A DNA stretch of 33,321 nucleotides from Ectothiorhodospiraceae bacterium (GCA_007130525.1 SLSJ01000174.1:1-33321); one strand, 5' to 3'. Shown: positions 13,320-24,000, numbered from the stretch's first letter. The notes: a model not told the origin generated them from the sequence alone. Numbers and translations are program-made.

Positions 13320-14060
13320 TCAGTATTTCCGGGCCACCGTATACATGTCCCGGTCCAGCCAGGCCAGCAGGTCCAGCGGATCAGCCAGGAGGCCGTCGGC
13401 CCCCCAGTCGGCGGGGTGGTCGCCGGCACCGATGTAACCGAACAGCGCTGCCAGCGTGCCGGTGCCTGCAGCATGGCCGGCAATGACATCGCGGCGGTCG
13501 TCGCCCACCATCAGGGTACGTCCCGGCTCGATTCCCAACAGGCGGCATGCATGGAGCAGTGGTGTGGGGTGCGGCTTGCTGTGGCCGAGGGTGTCGCCGC
13601 AGACGATACAGCCGGGTCGCCCGGCGAGACCCAGTTCCCGGAGCAACGGCACGGTCAGCCAGGCCGGCTTGTTGGTCACCACCGCCCATGCCAGCCCGCG
13701 CCGCTCGATGGCGTCCAGCACTTCCGGAATACCTTCGAAGGGCCTGGTGCAGCGGCTGAGTCTGTTCTCGTAAAGGCCCAGGAAGCGCTTCTGCAGTGCC
13801 TCGATGCGCGGTTCGCCGACAGCCAGGTGGAATGCGTGGCGTACAATGCCGACGCTGCCCTGGGAAACCACGGGCAGTAGACTGGCCGCCGGCGGCGGCG
13901 TAATACCCTGCTCGCGAAGCAGTTCCTCGGCACAGCCAATCAGATCCGGCGCGGTATCCAGCAGGGTGCCGTCCAGATCGAACAGTATCGCCGCCGGTTT
14001 GCGTCCGGTCTCGCCTGGCCGCGGTGCGGGGGCGGTATCAGCTCCGGTCGTCGGGGTCAT
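13320..14060 (-). CDS. gph: HAD family hydrolase, phosphoglycolate phosphatase-like
   Basis: [40 protein letters not shown]; overlaps ubiG. Confidence 0.9.
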   Translation of the reverse strand: MTPTTGADTAPAPRPGETGRKPAAILFDLDGTLLDTAPDLIGCAEELLREQGITPPPAASLLPVVSQGSVGIVRHAFHLAVGEPRIEALQKRFLGLYENRLSRCTRPFEGIPEVLDAIERRGLAWAVVTNKPAWLTVPLLRELGLAGRPGCIVCGDTLGHSKPHPTPLLHACRLLGIEPGRTLMVGDDRRDVIAGHAAGTGTLAALFGYIGAGDHPADWGADGLLADPLDLLAWLDRDMYTVARKY

Positions 14061-14772
14061 GGGCGTCGGCTTTCCGGTAGCAGGCAAGGTAGTTCACCGA
14101 AACATCGCGGCCCAGTGAATACTGTCGTGTGATCGGGTTGTACTGCATTCCGCGCAGGGCAATCAGCGCCAGATCGCCGGCACGTGCCCAGCCGTCCAGT
14201 TCAGAGGGGCGGATGAAGCGGGCGAAATCGTGGGTGCCCCGCGGCAGCATCCCGAGAATGTATTCGGCGGCCACTATCGCCAGCGCATAGGCTTTCGGAT
14301 TACGGTTCAGTGTCGAGAAAAAGGCGTGGCCACCGGGTCGGAGCAGGCGACTGCAGGCATTGACCACCGATGCGGGGTCCGGGACATGCTCCAGCATCTC
14401 CATGCAGGTGACCACATCGAACTGGCCGGGCATCTGGTCTGCCAGCGACTCCACGGACTGGTGCCGGTAATCGATCTCGACGCCGCTCTCAAGCGCATGC
14501 AGCCGGGCCACGTCCAGCGCCGACCGGCCCAAGTCCAGCCCCGTGGTCCTCGCCCCCTCCAGTGCCAGGCTCTCCGCCAGGATGCCGCCACCGCAGCCGA
14601 CGTCCACGGCGCGTGCGCCCTTCAGGTCCACGTGCTCGAGGATGAAGCCCAGGCGCAGGGGATTGATGTCGTGCAAGGGTTTGAACTCGCTGTCCGGATC
14701 CCACCAGCGGCTGGCGGACTGCTCGAACTTGTCGATTTCCGAGGGGCTGACATTGTCCGGTTCTTGGCTCAT
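14038..14772 (-). CDS. ubiG: Bifunctional ubiquinone biosynthesis O-methyltransferase UbiG
   Basis: [69 protein letters not shown]. Confidence 0.95.
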   Translation of the reverse strand: MSQEPDNVSPSEIDKFEQSASRWWDPDSEFKPLHDINPLRLGFILEHVDLKGARAVDVGCGGGILAESLALEGARTTGLDLGRSALDVARLHALESGVEIDYRHQSVESLADQMPGQFDVVTCMEMLEHVPDPASVVNACSRLLRPGGHAFFSTLNRNPKAYALAIVAAEYILGMLPRGTHDFARFIRPSELDGWARAGDLALIALRGMQYNPITRQYSLGRDVSVNYLACYRKADAHDPDDRS

Positions 14773-14839
14773 GGCGTTCTCTGTCCAGCGAATCCTGTTG
14801 GTTCCTCGTTTCCGCCGCTCCCGCGGTGGCGTGTCCACC

Positions 14840-16159
14840 TCAGGCCTGTGCGCGCAGCCGTTCCTGCCAGATTCCCATCCTGTCAAGCACGGCGCCGATG
14901 TTGATGGTTGTAAGCGCGCGCTCGCGAAGCAGCTGCCGACCGGCGACCCAGACATCGGTGACCTGCTCCCGGTTGGCCACATAGACCAGCTGCGAGATGG
15001 GATGGTATAGGGGTTCGGCGTCAACGCCGGTGAGCCGGATGGCCGTCAGGTCGGCGAACTTGCCGGGCACAAGTGATCCCACGGACTCGTCCAGGCCCAG
15101 GGCACGGGCGCCGTTCAGGGTGGCCATCGTAAGCGCACGGGCGGCCGGCAGCGCCGAGGCGTCGCCGGCGACGCCCTTGGCCAGCAGGGCGGCAGTGCGC
15201 ATCTCGCCGAACATGTCCAGGTCGTTGTTGCTGGCGGCGCCATCGGTGCCCAGCGCCACGTTGATGCCTGCGTCAAGCAGGCGCTGCACCGGGCAGAATC
15301 CGCTCGCCAGCTTGAGGTTGGATTCCGGGCAGTGCACGACGTTCGCGTTGGCCGCGGCAACCAGCGAGATCTCTCTGTCGGTGAGGTGAATCATGTGCAC
15401 GGCGATCAGCGATGGATTGACCAGGCCGGCCTCGTGCAGGCGTTGCAGCGGCCGGGCGCCACTTTGCCGCTGCGCGTCTTCCACTTCGAAGGCGGTTTCG
15501 TGGACGTGCATGTGGACCGGGGCATCCAGTTCGCCGGCCAGCACCGCAATGCGCTCCAGGGCGTCGTCGCCCACCGTATAGGGGGCGTGGGGCGCGAATG
15601 CCGTGGTGATCAGCGGATCGCCGCGAAGAGAGTCGCGCAGCGCCAGGCCCTTTTCCACGTATTCGTGGGGTCCGGAGGCATAGGCGCTGGGGAAATCGAT
15701 GACGATCATGCCCATGCAGGCACGTATGCCGGCCTGGCTCGCCACACGCGCCGCCACCTCGGGAAAGAAATACATGTCGTTGAAGCAGGTGACACCACCG
15801 GAAACCATTTCGGCGCAGGCGGACTGTACGCCGTCATGAACGAACTCCGGCCCCACATGCTCCTGTTCGGCGGGCCAGATATGTTCCTGAAGCCAGGTCA
15901 TCAGCGGCAGGTCGTCCGCCAGCCCGCGCATCAGGTTCATGGCCGCATGGGTATGGGCGTTGATGAGGCCGGGGATGAGGGCATGCTCGGACAATTCGGC
16001 GTGACTGGCCGCCTCGAACCGACGCGCGGCGTCGGCGGTCGGCAATACACCGACGATGCGTCCGTCCCGTACCGCGACGCTGTGGTGTTCGAGTACCAGT
16101 TCCTCCGGCTCGACCGGAATGACCCAGCGGGCGTCGATCAGGGTGTCGATCTGTTCCAT
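14840..16159 (-). CDS. mtaD: TRZ/ATZ family amidohydrolase, 5-methylthioadenosine/SAH deaminase-like
   Basis: [64 protein letters not shown]. Confidence 0.9.
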   Translation of the reverse strand: MEQIDTLIDARWVIPVEPEELVLEHHSVAVRDGRIVGVLPTADAARRFEAASHAELSEHALIPGLINAHTHAAMNLMRGLADDLPLMTWLQEHIWPAEQEHVGPEFVHDGVQSACAEMVSGGVTCFNDMYFFPEVAARVASQAGIRACMGMIVIDFPSAYASGPHEYVEKGLALRDSLRGDPLITTAFAPHAPYTVGDDALERIAVLAGELDAPVHMHVHETAFEVEDAQRQSGARPLQRLHEAGLVNPSLIAVHMIHLTDREISLVAAANANVVHCPESNLKLASGFCPVQRLLDAGINVALGTDGAASNNDLDMFGEMRTAALLAKGVAGDASALPAARALTMATLNGARALGLDESVGSLVPGKFADLTAIRLTGVDAEPLYHPISQLVYVANREQVTDVWVAGRQLLRERALTTINIGAVLDRMGIWQERLRAQA

Positions 16160-16230
16160 GCCTGTGATGTCCTCGTGCGGCTATGGTGCGCGGGGCCGCA
16201 GTATAACCCGGGAGCCTGACGGGCGGCCGC

Positions 16231-16258
16231 TTGTCGGGACCCGTGGCTATGCGACAAT
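16231..16258 (+). promoter_or_regulatory. Candidate sigma70 promoter upstream of mtnA
   Basis: TTGTCG - 16 bp - GACAAT in the divergent mtaD/mtnA intergenic region. Confidence 0.45.
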
Positions 16259-16326
16259 GTGATCTTACCGGATCGCCCGTTCCACCCACCGGCCGCGGTC
16301 CGCGTTGGCGCTCCTTCGGAGGATAC

Positions 16327-17388
16327 ATGCAGGTCCACGATAGCATTCGTCCCGTCCGCTGGACCTCGGACCATCTCCAGGTGCTGGATCAGCGCCGGCT
16401 TCCGAACCGGGAACGCTGGCTGCAGTGCCATCACTGCGATGCCGTGGTCGGGGCCATACGGGACATGGCGGTTCGCGGAGCCCCTGCAATCGGGATTACC
16501 GCGGCGTATGGCGTGGTGCTCGCCGCCCGGGCGCTGAAGGCTCCGGAGAATCCGCTGCAGGAGCTTGGTCCGGCCCTGGAAGCCCTGGCTGCTGCCCGGC
16601 CGACGGCTGTGAACCTGGCCTGGGCGCTGGCACGAATGCGCGGGCGGCTGACTGTGTTGGGGCGGGATCCGTATGCCGGGCTGCTGGCCGAGGCTCACGC
16701 CATCGCCGAGGAGGACATCGCCGGCAATCGGAAGATGGGGGCGCTCGGGGCGGCATACATCGAGCCCGGTTCGGCCGTGCTCACGCATTGCAATACCGGC
16801 TCGCTGGCCACCGGAGGTTTCGGCACGGCGCTGGGCGTCATCCGCCAGGCCTACGCCGATGGCCGCCTTGGCCAGGTATACGCGGGCGAGACGCGACCCT
16901 GGCTACAGGGTGCGCGACTGACTGCCTGGGAACTGGTGAGGGACGCCATCCCGGTGACCCTGATCGCCGACGGAGCCGCGGGCCTGCTCATGCAGCAGGG
17001 TGCGGTCCAGTGGGTGATAGTCGGGGCCGACCGTGTCGCCGCGAACGGCGATGTCGCCAACAAGATCGGAACCTACGGCCTGGCGCGGCTCGCCCGCGCC
17101 CACGGAGTGCGTTTCATGGTGGTTGCGCCGGCCTCCACCGTGGACATGGACTTGCCCGACGGCAGCCGCATCCCCATCGAGCACCGCCCCGTGGAAGAGC
17201 TGCTCGGCGTTGCCGGGCATCGTGTGGCCGCGGCCGGCGCGCTTGGTTGGAATCCGGTGTTTGACATCACCCCGGCGGAGCTGGTGGACGTGCTGGTGAC
17301 GGATCACGGTGTTCTGGAAAGGCCCGCACGCGCATCCATGACAGGCTTGTTCGGGGCGGTCGGAGGGACAGCCGGCAGTGCATGTTGA
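16327..17388 (+). CDS. mtnA: S-methyl-5-thioribose-1-phosphate isomerase
   Basis: [79 protein letters not shown]. Confidence 0.96.
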   Translation: MQVHDSIRPVRWTSDHLQVLDQRRLPNRERWLQCHHCDAVVGAIRDMAVRGAPAIGITAAYGVVLAARALKAPENPLQELGPALEALAAARPTAVNLAWALARMRGRLTVLGRDPYAGLLAEAHAIAEEDIAGNRKMGALGAAYIEPGSAVLTHCNTGSLATGGFGTALGVIRQAYADGRLGQVYAGETRPWLQGARLTAWELVRDAIPVTLIADGAAGLLMQQGAVQWVIVGADRVAANGDVANKIGTYGLARLARAHGVRFMVVAPASTVDMDLPDGSRIPIEHRPVEELLGVAGHRVAAAGALGWNPVFDITPAELVDVLVTDHGVLERPARASMTGLFGAVGGTAGSAC

Positions 17389-17731
17389 ACAGTCGGTGAT
17401 TCTGGGTGCGCTGATGCTCGGACTGGTGATCCTGGCCTGGCGGTCATCCATGGGTGCGGTGGAACGCGCACGTCTGGCGGGACGCCGCGCCTGCCGGCAG
17501 GCGGACGTGCAGTTTCTCGATGACAGCATGGTGTGTCGGCGCCTGCGTCTGCGCAGACCGCCCGGCGAGTTTCCGGAACTTGAGCGGCTTTACCTGTTCG
17601 AATTCGCTACCCGGGGTGACCGTCGCTATCGTGGCAGCGTGCTGGTGCGTGGCCGTCGGCCTCCGCGGGTTGAGATGGAGGCATTCGAGCCGATCGAGGA
17701 GATTGTCGGCCGGCAACCCAGAGATTCTTAG
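17378..17731 (+). CDS. Small membrane-anchored protein, DUF3301-like
   Basis: 117 aa; one N-terminal TM then [25 protein letters not shown]...[27 protein letters not shown] start overlapping mtnA. Confidence 0.75.
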   Translation: MHVEQSVILGALMLGLVILAWRSSMGAVERARLAGRRACRQADVQFLDDSMVCRRLRLRRPPGEFPELERLYLFEFATRGDRRYRGSVLVRGRRPPRVEMEAFEPIEEIVGRQPRDS

Positions 17732-17751
17732 ACAGGCCCGAGGAGAAATGC

Positions 17752-18342
17752 ATGAATATGTTGATGCGCTTGGTTACGGTACTGGGCATGGTGTTGGCCG
17801 TGACCGGCACCCAGGCCGGGCAGGCCGTGGCCGAAACCGGTGACGAGGGAGACAGACCGATGGTGGTATTCGAGACCAGTCAGGGTTCCATAACCCTGGA
17901 GTTGTTCGCCGAGGAGGCCCCCGTGACCGTCGAGAATTTTCTCGAGTATGTGGATGACGGCTTTTACGACGGCACGATCTTTCATCGCGTGATTCCCGGC
18001 TTCGTGATTCAGGGTGGCGGATTCACGGAGGACATGCAGCAGAAGGACACCCGCGATCCGATACGCAACGAGGCCGACAACGGCCTCAAGAACGAACGCG
18101 GCACGTTGTCAATGGCACGCACGCAGGAGGTGAACAGCGCCACCTCCCAGTTTTTCATCAACCTCAATGACAATGCCTTCCTGGATCACGGCAGCCGCGA
18201 TTTCGGCTACGCCGTGTTCGCCAGGGTGACCGAGGGCATGGACGTGGTGGACCGTATCGCCCGGGTGGAAACCGGCCACCATGGCATGCATCAGGACGTG
18301 CCCACGGAACCGATCGTGGTCGAACGGGCCCGTCGCAAGTAG
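17752..18342 (+). CDS. Cyclophilin-type peptidylprolyl isomerase with signal peptide
   Basis: Hydrophobic N-terminus; [79 protein letters not shown]. Confidence 0.94.
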   Translation: MNMLMRLVTVLGMVLAVTGTQAGQAVAETGDEGDRPMVVFETSQGSITLELFAEEAPVTVENFLEYVDDGFYDGTIFHRVIPGFVIQGGGFTEDMQQKDTRDPIRNEADNGLKNERGTLSMARTQEVNSATSQFFINLNDNAFLDHGSRDFGYAVFARVTEGMDVVDRIARVETGHHGMHQDVPTEPIVVERARRK

Positions 18343-18485
18343 CCGCCCATCGGGCATCCGGGCGCCGTCCGCGAAATCGCCGCGGGCGGCGCAGTTATGC
18401 TATCATCCGCTGTTTTTCGGGGGACCGCTCCACCGGCCGGTGCGAGCGTTCGGGGGTCTGTTCCACCACTAGCTGAGTACCGTCG

Positions 18486-21059
18486 ATGGCGAACGTCGCG
18501 AAAGAGATTCTGCCGGTCAATCTTGAAGACGAGATGAGGCAGTCGTACCTCGATTACGCCATGAGCGTGATCGTGGGCCGGGCGCTGCCCGATGTCAGGG
18601 ACGGGCTGAAGCCGGTGCACCGGCGCGTGCTCCATGCCATGCGGGAACTCGGCAACGACTGGAACAAGGCCTACAAGAAGTCCGCGCGCGTGGTGGGTGA
18701 CGTCATCGGCAAGTACCATCCCCACGGCGATGCCGCGGTCTACGACACCATTGTGCGCATGGCCCAGCCATTCGCCATGCGGTACATGCTGGTGGACGGA
18801 CAGGGCAACTTCGGCTCCGTGGACGGCGATGCCGCGGCGGCGATGCGGTATACCGAGGTGCGCATGGCGCGCATCGCGCATGAGCTGCTGGCCGACATCG
18901 AGAAGGAGACGGTCGATTTCCTGGACAACTACGACGGCAGCGAGCGCGAGCCTTCCGTACTGCCGGCTCGCATGCCCAACCTGCTGATCAACGGCGGCTC
19001 CGGCATCGCCGTGGGCATGGCTACCAACATTCCGCCGCACAACCTCACGGAAGTGGTCAGCGCCTGCATTGCGCTGATCGACAACGACGACCTGACCGTG
19101 GAAGAACTGATCGAGTACATACCCGGTCCGGATCTGCCCACAGCCGCCATCGTCAACGGTACCGCGGGCATCCACGAGGCTTACCGGACCGGTCGCGGCC
19201 GACTGCTGATGCGCGCCCGCACGCATATCGAGGATGACGAGCGTAGCGGCAAGCAGTCCATCATCGTCACCGAACTGCCGTACCAGGTGAACAAGGCGCG
19301 TTTGCTCGAGAAAATTGCCGAACTGGTCAAGGAAAAGCGTATCGAGGGCATCACCGAGCTGCGTGACGAGTCCGACAAGGACGGCATGCGCATGGTCATC
19401 GAGCTGCGTCGTGGCGAAGTCGCCGAGGTGGTGCTCAACAATCTCTTCCAGCACACGCAGATGCAGACCGTCTTCGGCATCAACATGGTGGCGCTGGTGG
19501 ACGGTCAGCCGCGGCTGCTCAACCTGCGCGAGATTCTCGTCGCTTTCCTCCGCCACCGCCGCGAGGTGGTCACCCGGCGTACCGTGTTCGACCTGCGCAA
19601 GGCCCGGGAACGGGCGCATGTGCTTGAAGGACTGGCCATTGCCCTGGCCAACATTGACGAGGTGATCGCGCTGATCAAGGCCTCGCCCGGTCCGGCCGAG
19701 GCGCGCGACGCGCTGGTCAGCCGCGCCTGGCAGCCCGGTGTGGTTACCGACATGCTGGAGCGGGCCGGTGCCGGCGCCTCCCGGCCCGAGGGCCTGGAGG
19801 CCCGCTTCGGGCTTGCCGACGATGGTTACCACCTGAGTGAGGCCCAGGCCCAGGCTATCCTCGATCTGCGCCTGCACCGGCTTACCGGCCTGGAACAGGA
19901 CAAGATACTCGATGAGTTTCGCACCTTGCTGGATCGGATCGCCGATCTGATCGAGGTGCTCGACAGCACCGAGCGCCTGATGCAGGTGATCCGAGAGGAA
20001 CTGGAAGCACTGCGCGACCAGTTCGGTGATGCCCGCCGTTCGGAGATCGTCCGGGAGCAGATCGACCTGACCATGGAAGACCTGATCACGCCCGAAGAGG
20101 TCGTGGTCACCCTTTCGCACCATGGTTATGCCAAGTACCAGCAGCTTGATACCTACCAGGCGCAGCGTCGTGGCGGCCGAGGCAAGAGCGCCACCGCCAT
20201 GAAGGACGAGGATTTCGTCGATCAGCTCTGGGTTGCCAACACCCATGACACGCTGTTGTGTTTCTCCAGTCGTGGCAAGTGCTACTGGCTCAAGGTCTAC
20301 GAACTCCCGCTGGGCAGCCGGGCGTCGCGCGGCAAGCCCATCGTCAACCTGTTGCCGCTGGAGAACGACGAACGCATCAACGCCGTGTTGCCCGTGCGCG
20401 AATTCGATGACGACCATTTCGTGTTCATGGCCACCCGCAACGGTACCGTCAAGAAGACGCCGCTTTCCCATTTCTCGCGACCGCGCTCCACGGGTATCAT
20501 CGCGCTGGACCTGCGCGACGACGATCACCTGATCAATGTCGGAATCACCGACGGCAGCCGCGAGGTGATGCTGCTCAGCGATGCGGGCAAGGCCATTCGT
20601 TTCCGTGAAACCGAAGTGCGGCCGATGGGGCGTGTCGCCGCGGGGGTGCGCGGCATGCGCCTGGGGCCCGGACAGCAGGTGATCGCCCTGCTGATCCTGG
20701 GGGAAGGCGACATTCTCACCGCCACCGAGCGCGGTTTCGGCAAGCGCACGCCGCTGGCCGACTATCCACTGCGGGGGCGCGGCGGCATGGGTGTGATTTC
20801 CATTCGCACCAGTGCCCGCAACGGCGCCGTGGTGGCCGCCGAGCAGGTTTTGGAGAACGACGAGATCATGCTCATCACCCGCAAGGGCACCTTGATCCGG
20901 ACGCCCGTGGCCGGGATTTCCGTGGTGGGGCGGAACACCCAGGGCGTGAAGCTGATCGCGCTGGCGGCCGACGAACCGCTGGTGGGGGTCCAGAGGATCG
21001 AGCAACTCAATGGTGATGACGAGCCGGCGGCTGTCGACGAGGTTCCCGGCGACAGCTGA
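18486..21059 (+). CDS. gyrA: DNA gyrase subunit A
   Basis: [59 protein letters not shown], GyrA box QRRGGRGK. Confidence 0.98.
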   Translation: MANVAKEILPVNLEDEMRQSYLDYAMSVIVGRALPDVRDGLKPVHRRVLHAMRELGNDWNKAYKKSARVVGDVIGKYHPHGDAAVYDTIVRMAQPFAMRYMLVDGQGNFGSVDGDAAAAMRYTEVRMARIAHELLADIEKETVDFLDNYDGSEREPSVLPARMPNLLINGGSGIAVGMATNIPPHNLTEVVSACIALIDNDDLTVEELIEYIPGPDLPTAAIVNGTAGIHEAYRTGRGRLLMRARTHIEDDERSGKQSIIVTELPYQVNKARLLEKIAELVKEKRIEGITELRDESDKDGMRMVIELRRGEVAEVVLNNLFQHTQMQTVFGINMVALVDGQPRLLNLREILVAFLRHRREVVTRRTVFDLRKARERAHVLEGLAIALANIDEVIALIKASPGPAEARDALVSRAWQPGVVTDMLERAGAGASRPEGLEARFGLADDGYHLSEAQAQAILDLRLHRLTGLEQDKILDEFRTLLDRIADLIEVLDSTERLMQVIREELEALRDQFGDARRSEIVREQIDLTMEDLITPEEVVVTLSHHGYAKYQQLDTYQAQRRGGRGKSATAMKDEDFVDQLWVANTHDTLLCFSSRGKCYWLKVYELPLGSRASRGKPIVNLLPLENDERINAVLPVREFDDDHFVFMATRNGTVKKTPLSHFSRPRSTGIIALDLRDDDHLINVGITDGSREVMLLSDAGKAIRFRETEVRPMGRVAAGVRGMRLGPGQQVIALLILGEGDILTATERGFGKRTPLADYPLRGRGGMGVISIRTSARNGAVVAAEQVLENDEIMLITRKGTLIRTPVAGISVVGRNTQGVKLIALAADEPLVGVQRIEQLNGDDEPAAVDEVPGDS

Positions 21060-21096
21060 GCCGCCATACTCTTTATTCATATCCCGGGAGTGCCAG

Positions 21097-22173
21097 ATGT
21101 CACGTGTTTTCAACTTCAGTGCCGGGCCGGGCGCCCTGCCCGAGCCGGTCCTGCGCCAGGCGGCCGAAGAGATGCTGGACTGGCGGGGTTCGGGCATGTC
21201 GGTGATGGAAATGAGTCATCGGGGCAAGGAGTTTGTCTCCATTGCCGCCGAGGCCGAGGCCGATCTCCGGGCAATACTTTCGGTGCCGGACAACTACAAG
21301 GTGCTGTTCCTGCAGGGTGGCGCGTCCGGCATGTTCGCCGGTGTGCCCATGAACCTGCTGCGGGGACGTGCGCGCGCGGATTACGTCAACACCGGTTCTT
21401 GGTCGAAGAAGGCCATCGCCGAGGCCGGAAAGTTCTGCGACGTGAACGTGGCCGCGGCGAGCCCCGAGGGCGTGCTGACCATTCCGCCGCGAGACACCTG
21501 GAAGCTCTCCGACGATGCCGCCTACCTGCATTACTGCCCCAATGAGACGATTTCCGGCGTCGAGTTCCATTGGGTGCCGGAGGTCGCGGCGCCACTGGTG
21601 GCGGATATGTCGTCGACGATCCTCTCCCGGCCCATCGACGTTTCGAAATTCGGCCTGATCTACGCGGGTGCCCAGAAGAACGTCGGGCCTGCCGGGGTGA
21701 CCCTGGTAATAGTCCGCGACGACCTCATCGGGGAGGCGTTGCCCGGCACGCCGACGGTCTGGGATTTCAAGGTGCAGGCCGATGCGGGCTCCATGTCCAA
21801 CACTCCGCCCACCTACGCCTGGTATGTCGCGGGCCTGGTTTTCAAGTGGATCAGGGAACAGGGCGGACTCGATGCCATGGCCGAGCGCAATCGCCGCAAG
21901 GTGGAGACGCTGTATCGCGCCATTGATGCATCCGACTTCTACTCCAACCCCGTGGATCCGGATTGCCGTTCGTGGATGAACGTGCCGTTCGTTCTCGCCG
22001 ACAGCTCACTGGACAAGACATTTCTGGCCGAGGCCCGGGACGCCGGACTGGTTACACTCGCCGGTCATCGGTCGGTCGGCGGCATGCGCGCCAGCTTGTA
22101 CAACGCCATGCCGCAGGAGGGCGTGGACCGCCTGGTGGAATTCATGGCCGATTTCGAGCGCCGCAACGGCTAG
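21097..22173 (+). CDS. serC: Phosphoserine aminotransferase
   Basis: [61 protein letters not shown] stop shared with repeat copy 2. Confidence 0.97.
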   Translation: MSRVFNFSAGPGALPEPVLRQAAEEMLDWRGSGMSVMEMSHRGKEFVSIAAEAEADLRAILSVPDNYKVLFLQGGASGMFAGVPMNLLRGRARADYVNTGSWSKKAIAEAGKFCDVNVAAASPEGVLTIPPRDTWKLSDDAAYLHYCPNETISGVEFHWVPEVAAPLVADMSSTILSRPIDVSKFGLIYAGAQKNVGPAGVTLVIVRDDLIGEALPGTPTVWDFKVQADAGSMSNTPPTYAWYVAGLVFKWIREQGGLDAMAERNRRKVETLYRAIDASDFYSNPVDPDCRSWMNVPFVLADSSLDKTFLAEARDAGLVTLAGHRSVGGMRASLYNAMPQEGVDRLVEFMADFERRNG

Positions 22174-22353
22174 CCCGCATATCTCGCCGCCGTTCGTCGC
22201 GAGGGCGTCGGGATGCCGCTGTGACGGGGGGCACGGACCGAAAGACGGCGACGGCGTAGCTGACACTGCGTCGAGCCGGCTGCAGCGGGTACGCCCCGAC
22301 ACGGCGAGCAGATCGGCGTGCGTAACAGAAGGGCGGTGAGACATGCGGGCCAG
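22170..22353 (+). mobile_element. MITE-like intergenic repeat, copy 2 (core 22174-22349, 176 bp)
   Basis: CTAG-cccgcatatctcgccgcc ... ggcggtgagacatgcggg-CCAG; same core length as copy 3, about 16 substitutions by eye and no indels. Confidence 0.88.
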
Positions 22354-22473
22354 GCGCCTGTCGCAGCGGGGCGATCGCCGCGAGCCGCGATCGGGACCGT
22401 GGCGCAGGAGACCCGTCCCAAGCCCGACAAGTGCCCGGGCGGGGTAATTCGGCCGCGTATGGTGGAGACAAAG

Positions 22474-23643
22474 ATGTACAGAATTCTTACACTCAACAAC
22501 ATTGCCGCGAAAGGGCTGGAGCGTCTGCCCCGTGACCAATACGAGGTTGCCTCGGAACTGGCGTCCCCGGACGCCATACTGGTGCGCTCCCACCGGATGC
22601 ACGACATGGAGATGCCCGAGTCGTTGAAGGCCATCGGCCGGGCCGGCGCGGGCGTCAACAATATTCCGGTGGAGGCCATGAGCCACCGGGGCGTGGCGGT
22701 GTTCAACACGCCGGGCGCCAATGCAAACGCGGTCAAGGAACTGGTGCTGGCCGGCATGCTGCTCGCGGCTCGCAATATCTGCCAGGGCTGGGAGTTTGCG
22801 CGTAATCTCTCCGGTGATGATGCCGAAATCAACCGGCAGGTTGAGGCAGGAAAAAAGCAATTCCGGGGCATCGAGCTTCCCGGCCGTACCCTGGGCGTGG
22901 TGGGGCTCGGCGCCATCGGCGTCAAGGTTGCCAATGCCGCCCGCGCCCTGGGGATGAGCGTGGTGGGACTTGACCCCGGCATTACCGTGAGCCGCGCCTG
23001 GGAACTTGAATCGGGTGTACGCCAGGCGCACAGCGTGGACGAACTCATGAGCCGCTCGGACATGATTTCGCTGCACGTGCCGTTCAACGAACATACCGCC
23101 AACCTGATCAACGAGGACAGGCTCGCCCTGATGCGTCCCGGCGGCACGCTGCTCAACTTCTCGCGTAGTGAAATCGTCGACGAGGCGGCGGTAGTGGCGG
23201 CGCTGGATGCCGGTCGCCTGCATGCCTACGTCAACGACTTCCCATCCAGGCTCACCAAGCAGCACCCGCGCTGCGTCACCCTGCCGCATCTGGGCGCCTC
23301 CACGGTCGAGGCGGAAGAAAACTGCGCGGTTATGGTCGTGGAGCAGATACGGGATTATCTTGAGACCGGCAACGTCAGGAACTCCGTCAACTTGCCGGAC
23401 ATCCAGATGCCGCGCGGTGACAAGGGCGACCGGATGACCGTCGTCAACGCCAATGTGCCCAATATGCTGGGGCAGGTATCCACGATGCTGGCGGAAGCGG
23501 GTCTCAACATCGACGACATGTACAACAAGTCGAGTGGCGATATCGCCTATACGCTGGTGGACGTCGAGGGCTCGATTCCCGATGCCGTGGTCCGGAATCT
23601 GCGGGCCGTGGACGGCGTGCTCGCCGTCCGCGTCATACGCTAG
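22474..23643 (+). CDS. serA: D-3-phosphoglycerate dehydrogenase (short form with ACT domain)
   Basis: GRAGAGVNNIPVEAMSHRGVAVFNTPGANANAVKEL, GVVGLGAIG, NFSRSEIVDEAAV, LPHLGASTVEAEENCA, C-terminal ACT NVPNMLGQVSTMLAEAGLNIDDM. Confidence 0.94.
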   Translation: MYRILTLNNIAAKGLERLPRDQYEVASELASPDAILVRSHRMHDMEMPESLKAIGRAGAGVNNIPVEAMSHRGVAVFNTPGANANAVKELVLAGMLLAARNICQGWEFARNLSGDDAEINRQVEAGKKQFRGIELPGRTLGVVGLGAIGVKVANAARALGMSVVGLDPGITVSRAWELESGVRQAHSVDELMSRSDMISLHVPFNEHTANLINEDRLALMRPGGTLLNFSRSEIVDEAAVVAALDAGRLHAYVNDFPSRLTKQHPRCVTLPHLGASTVEAEENCAVMVVEQIRDYLETGNVRNSVNLPDIQMPRGDKGDRMTVVNANVPNMLGQVSTMLAEAGLNIDDMYNKSSGDIAYTLVDVEGSIPDAVVRNLRAVDGVLAVRVIR

Positions 23644-23823
23644 CCCGCATATCTCACCGCCGTTCGTCGCGAGGGCGGTGAGATGCCGCTGTGACGGGGG
23701 GCACGGAGCGGAAGCCGGCGAAGGCGTAGCTGAGACTACGTCGAGCCGGCTGCAGGGAGTACGCCCCGACACAGCGAGCAGATCGGCGTGCGTAGTAGAA
23801 GGGCGGTGAGATATGCGGGCTAG
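23640..23823 (+). mobile_element. MITE-like intergenic repeat, copy 3 (core 23644-23819, 176 bp)
   Basis: Perfect 22-bp inverted termini including CTAG: ctagcccgcatatctcaccgcc / ggcggtgagatatgcgggctag. Confidence 0.9.
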
Positions 23824-23878
23824 GAGCGTCTTGGATTTGAGCGATCGTCGCGGGCCGGCTGAGAGAACAACGACCAGG

Positions 23879-23938
23879 GTTCTTCCGCCGTTGGAGGAGA
23901 ACAGCCGAAGCCATTTGACGAAATGGATCGGAAGAACG
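23879..23938. repeat. Nested inverted repeat in the serA-pheA intergenic region
   Basis: Outer arms gttcttccg (23879-23887) / cggaagaac (23930-23938); inner hairpin ccattt-gacg-aaatgg (23912-23927). Confidence 0.75.
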
Positions 23939-24000
23939 GGCCGCTGCCCGACAGGGGTGGCAGTTCGGCCTCGAATCCTGCAGGCCGTGGATCGCGGGGG

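Noticed and set aside
11871-13880. 669-aa plus-strand ORF antisense to rmuC and gph
   Set aside because: Antisense GC artefact; rmuC and gph have clear family motifs on the minus strand.
18395-18420. Possible gyrA promoter -10 (tatgctatcat)
   Set aside because: No convincing -35 at proper spacing; too weak to list as a feature.
18291-21197. 968-aa minus-strand ORF antisense to gyrA
   Set aside because: High-GC antisense artefact opposite a strongly supported gyrA; His/Gln/Gly-rich composition and no recognisable domain.
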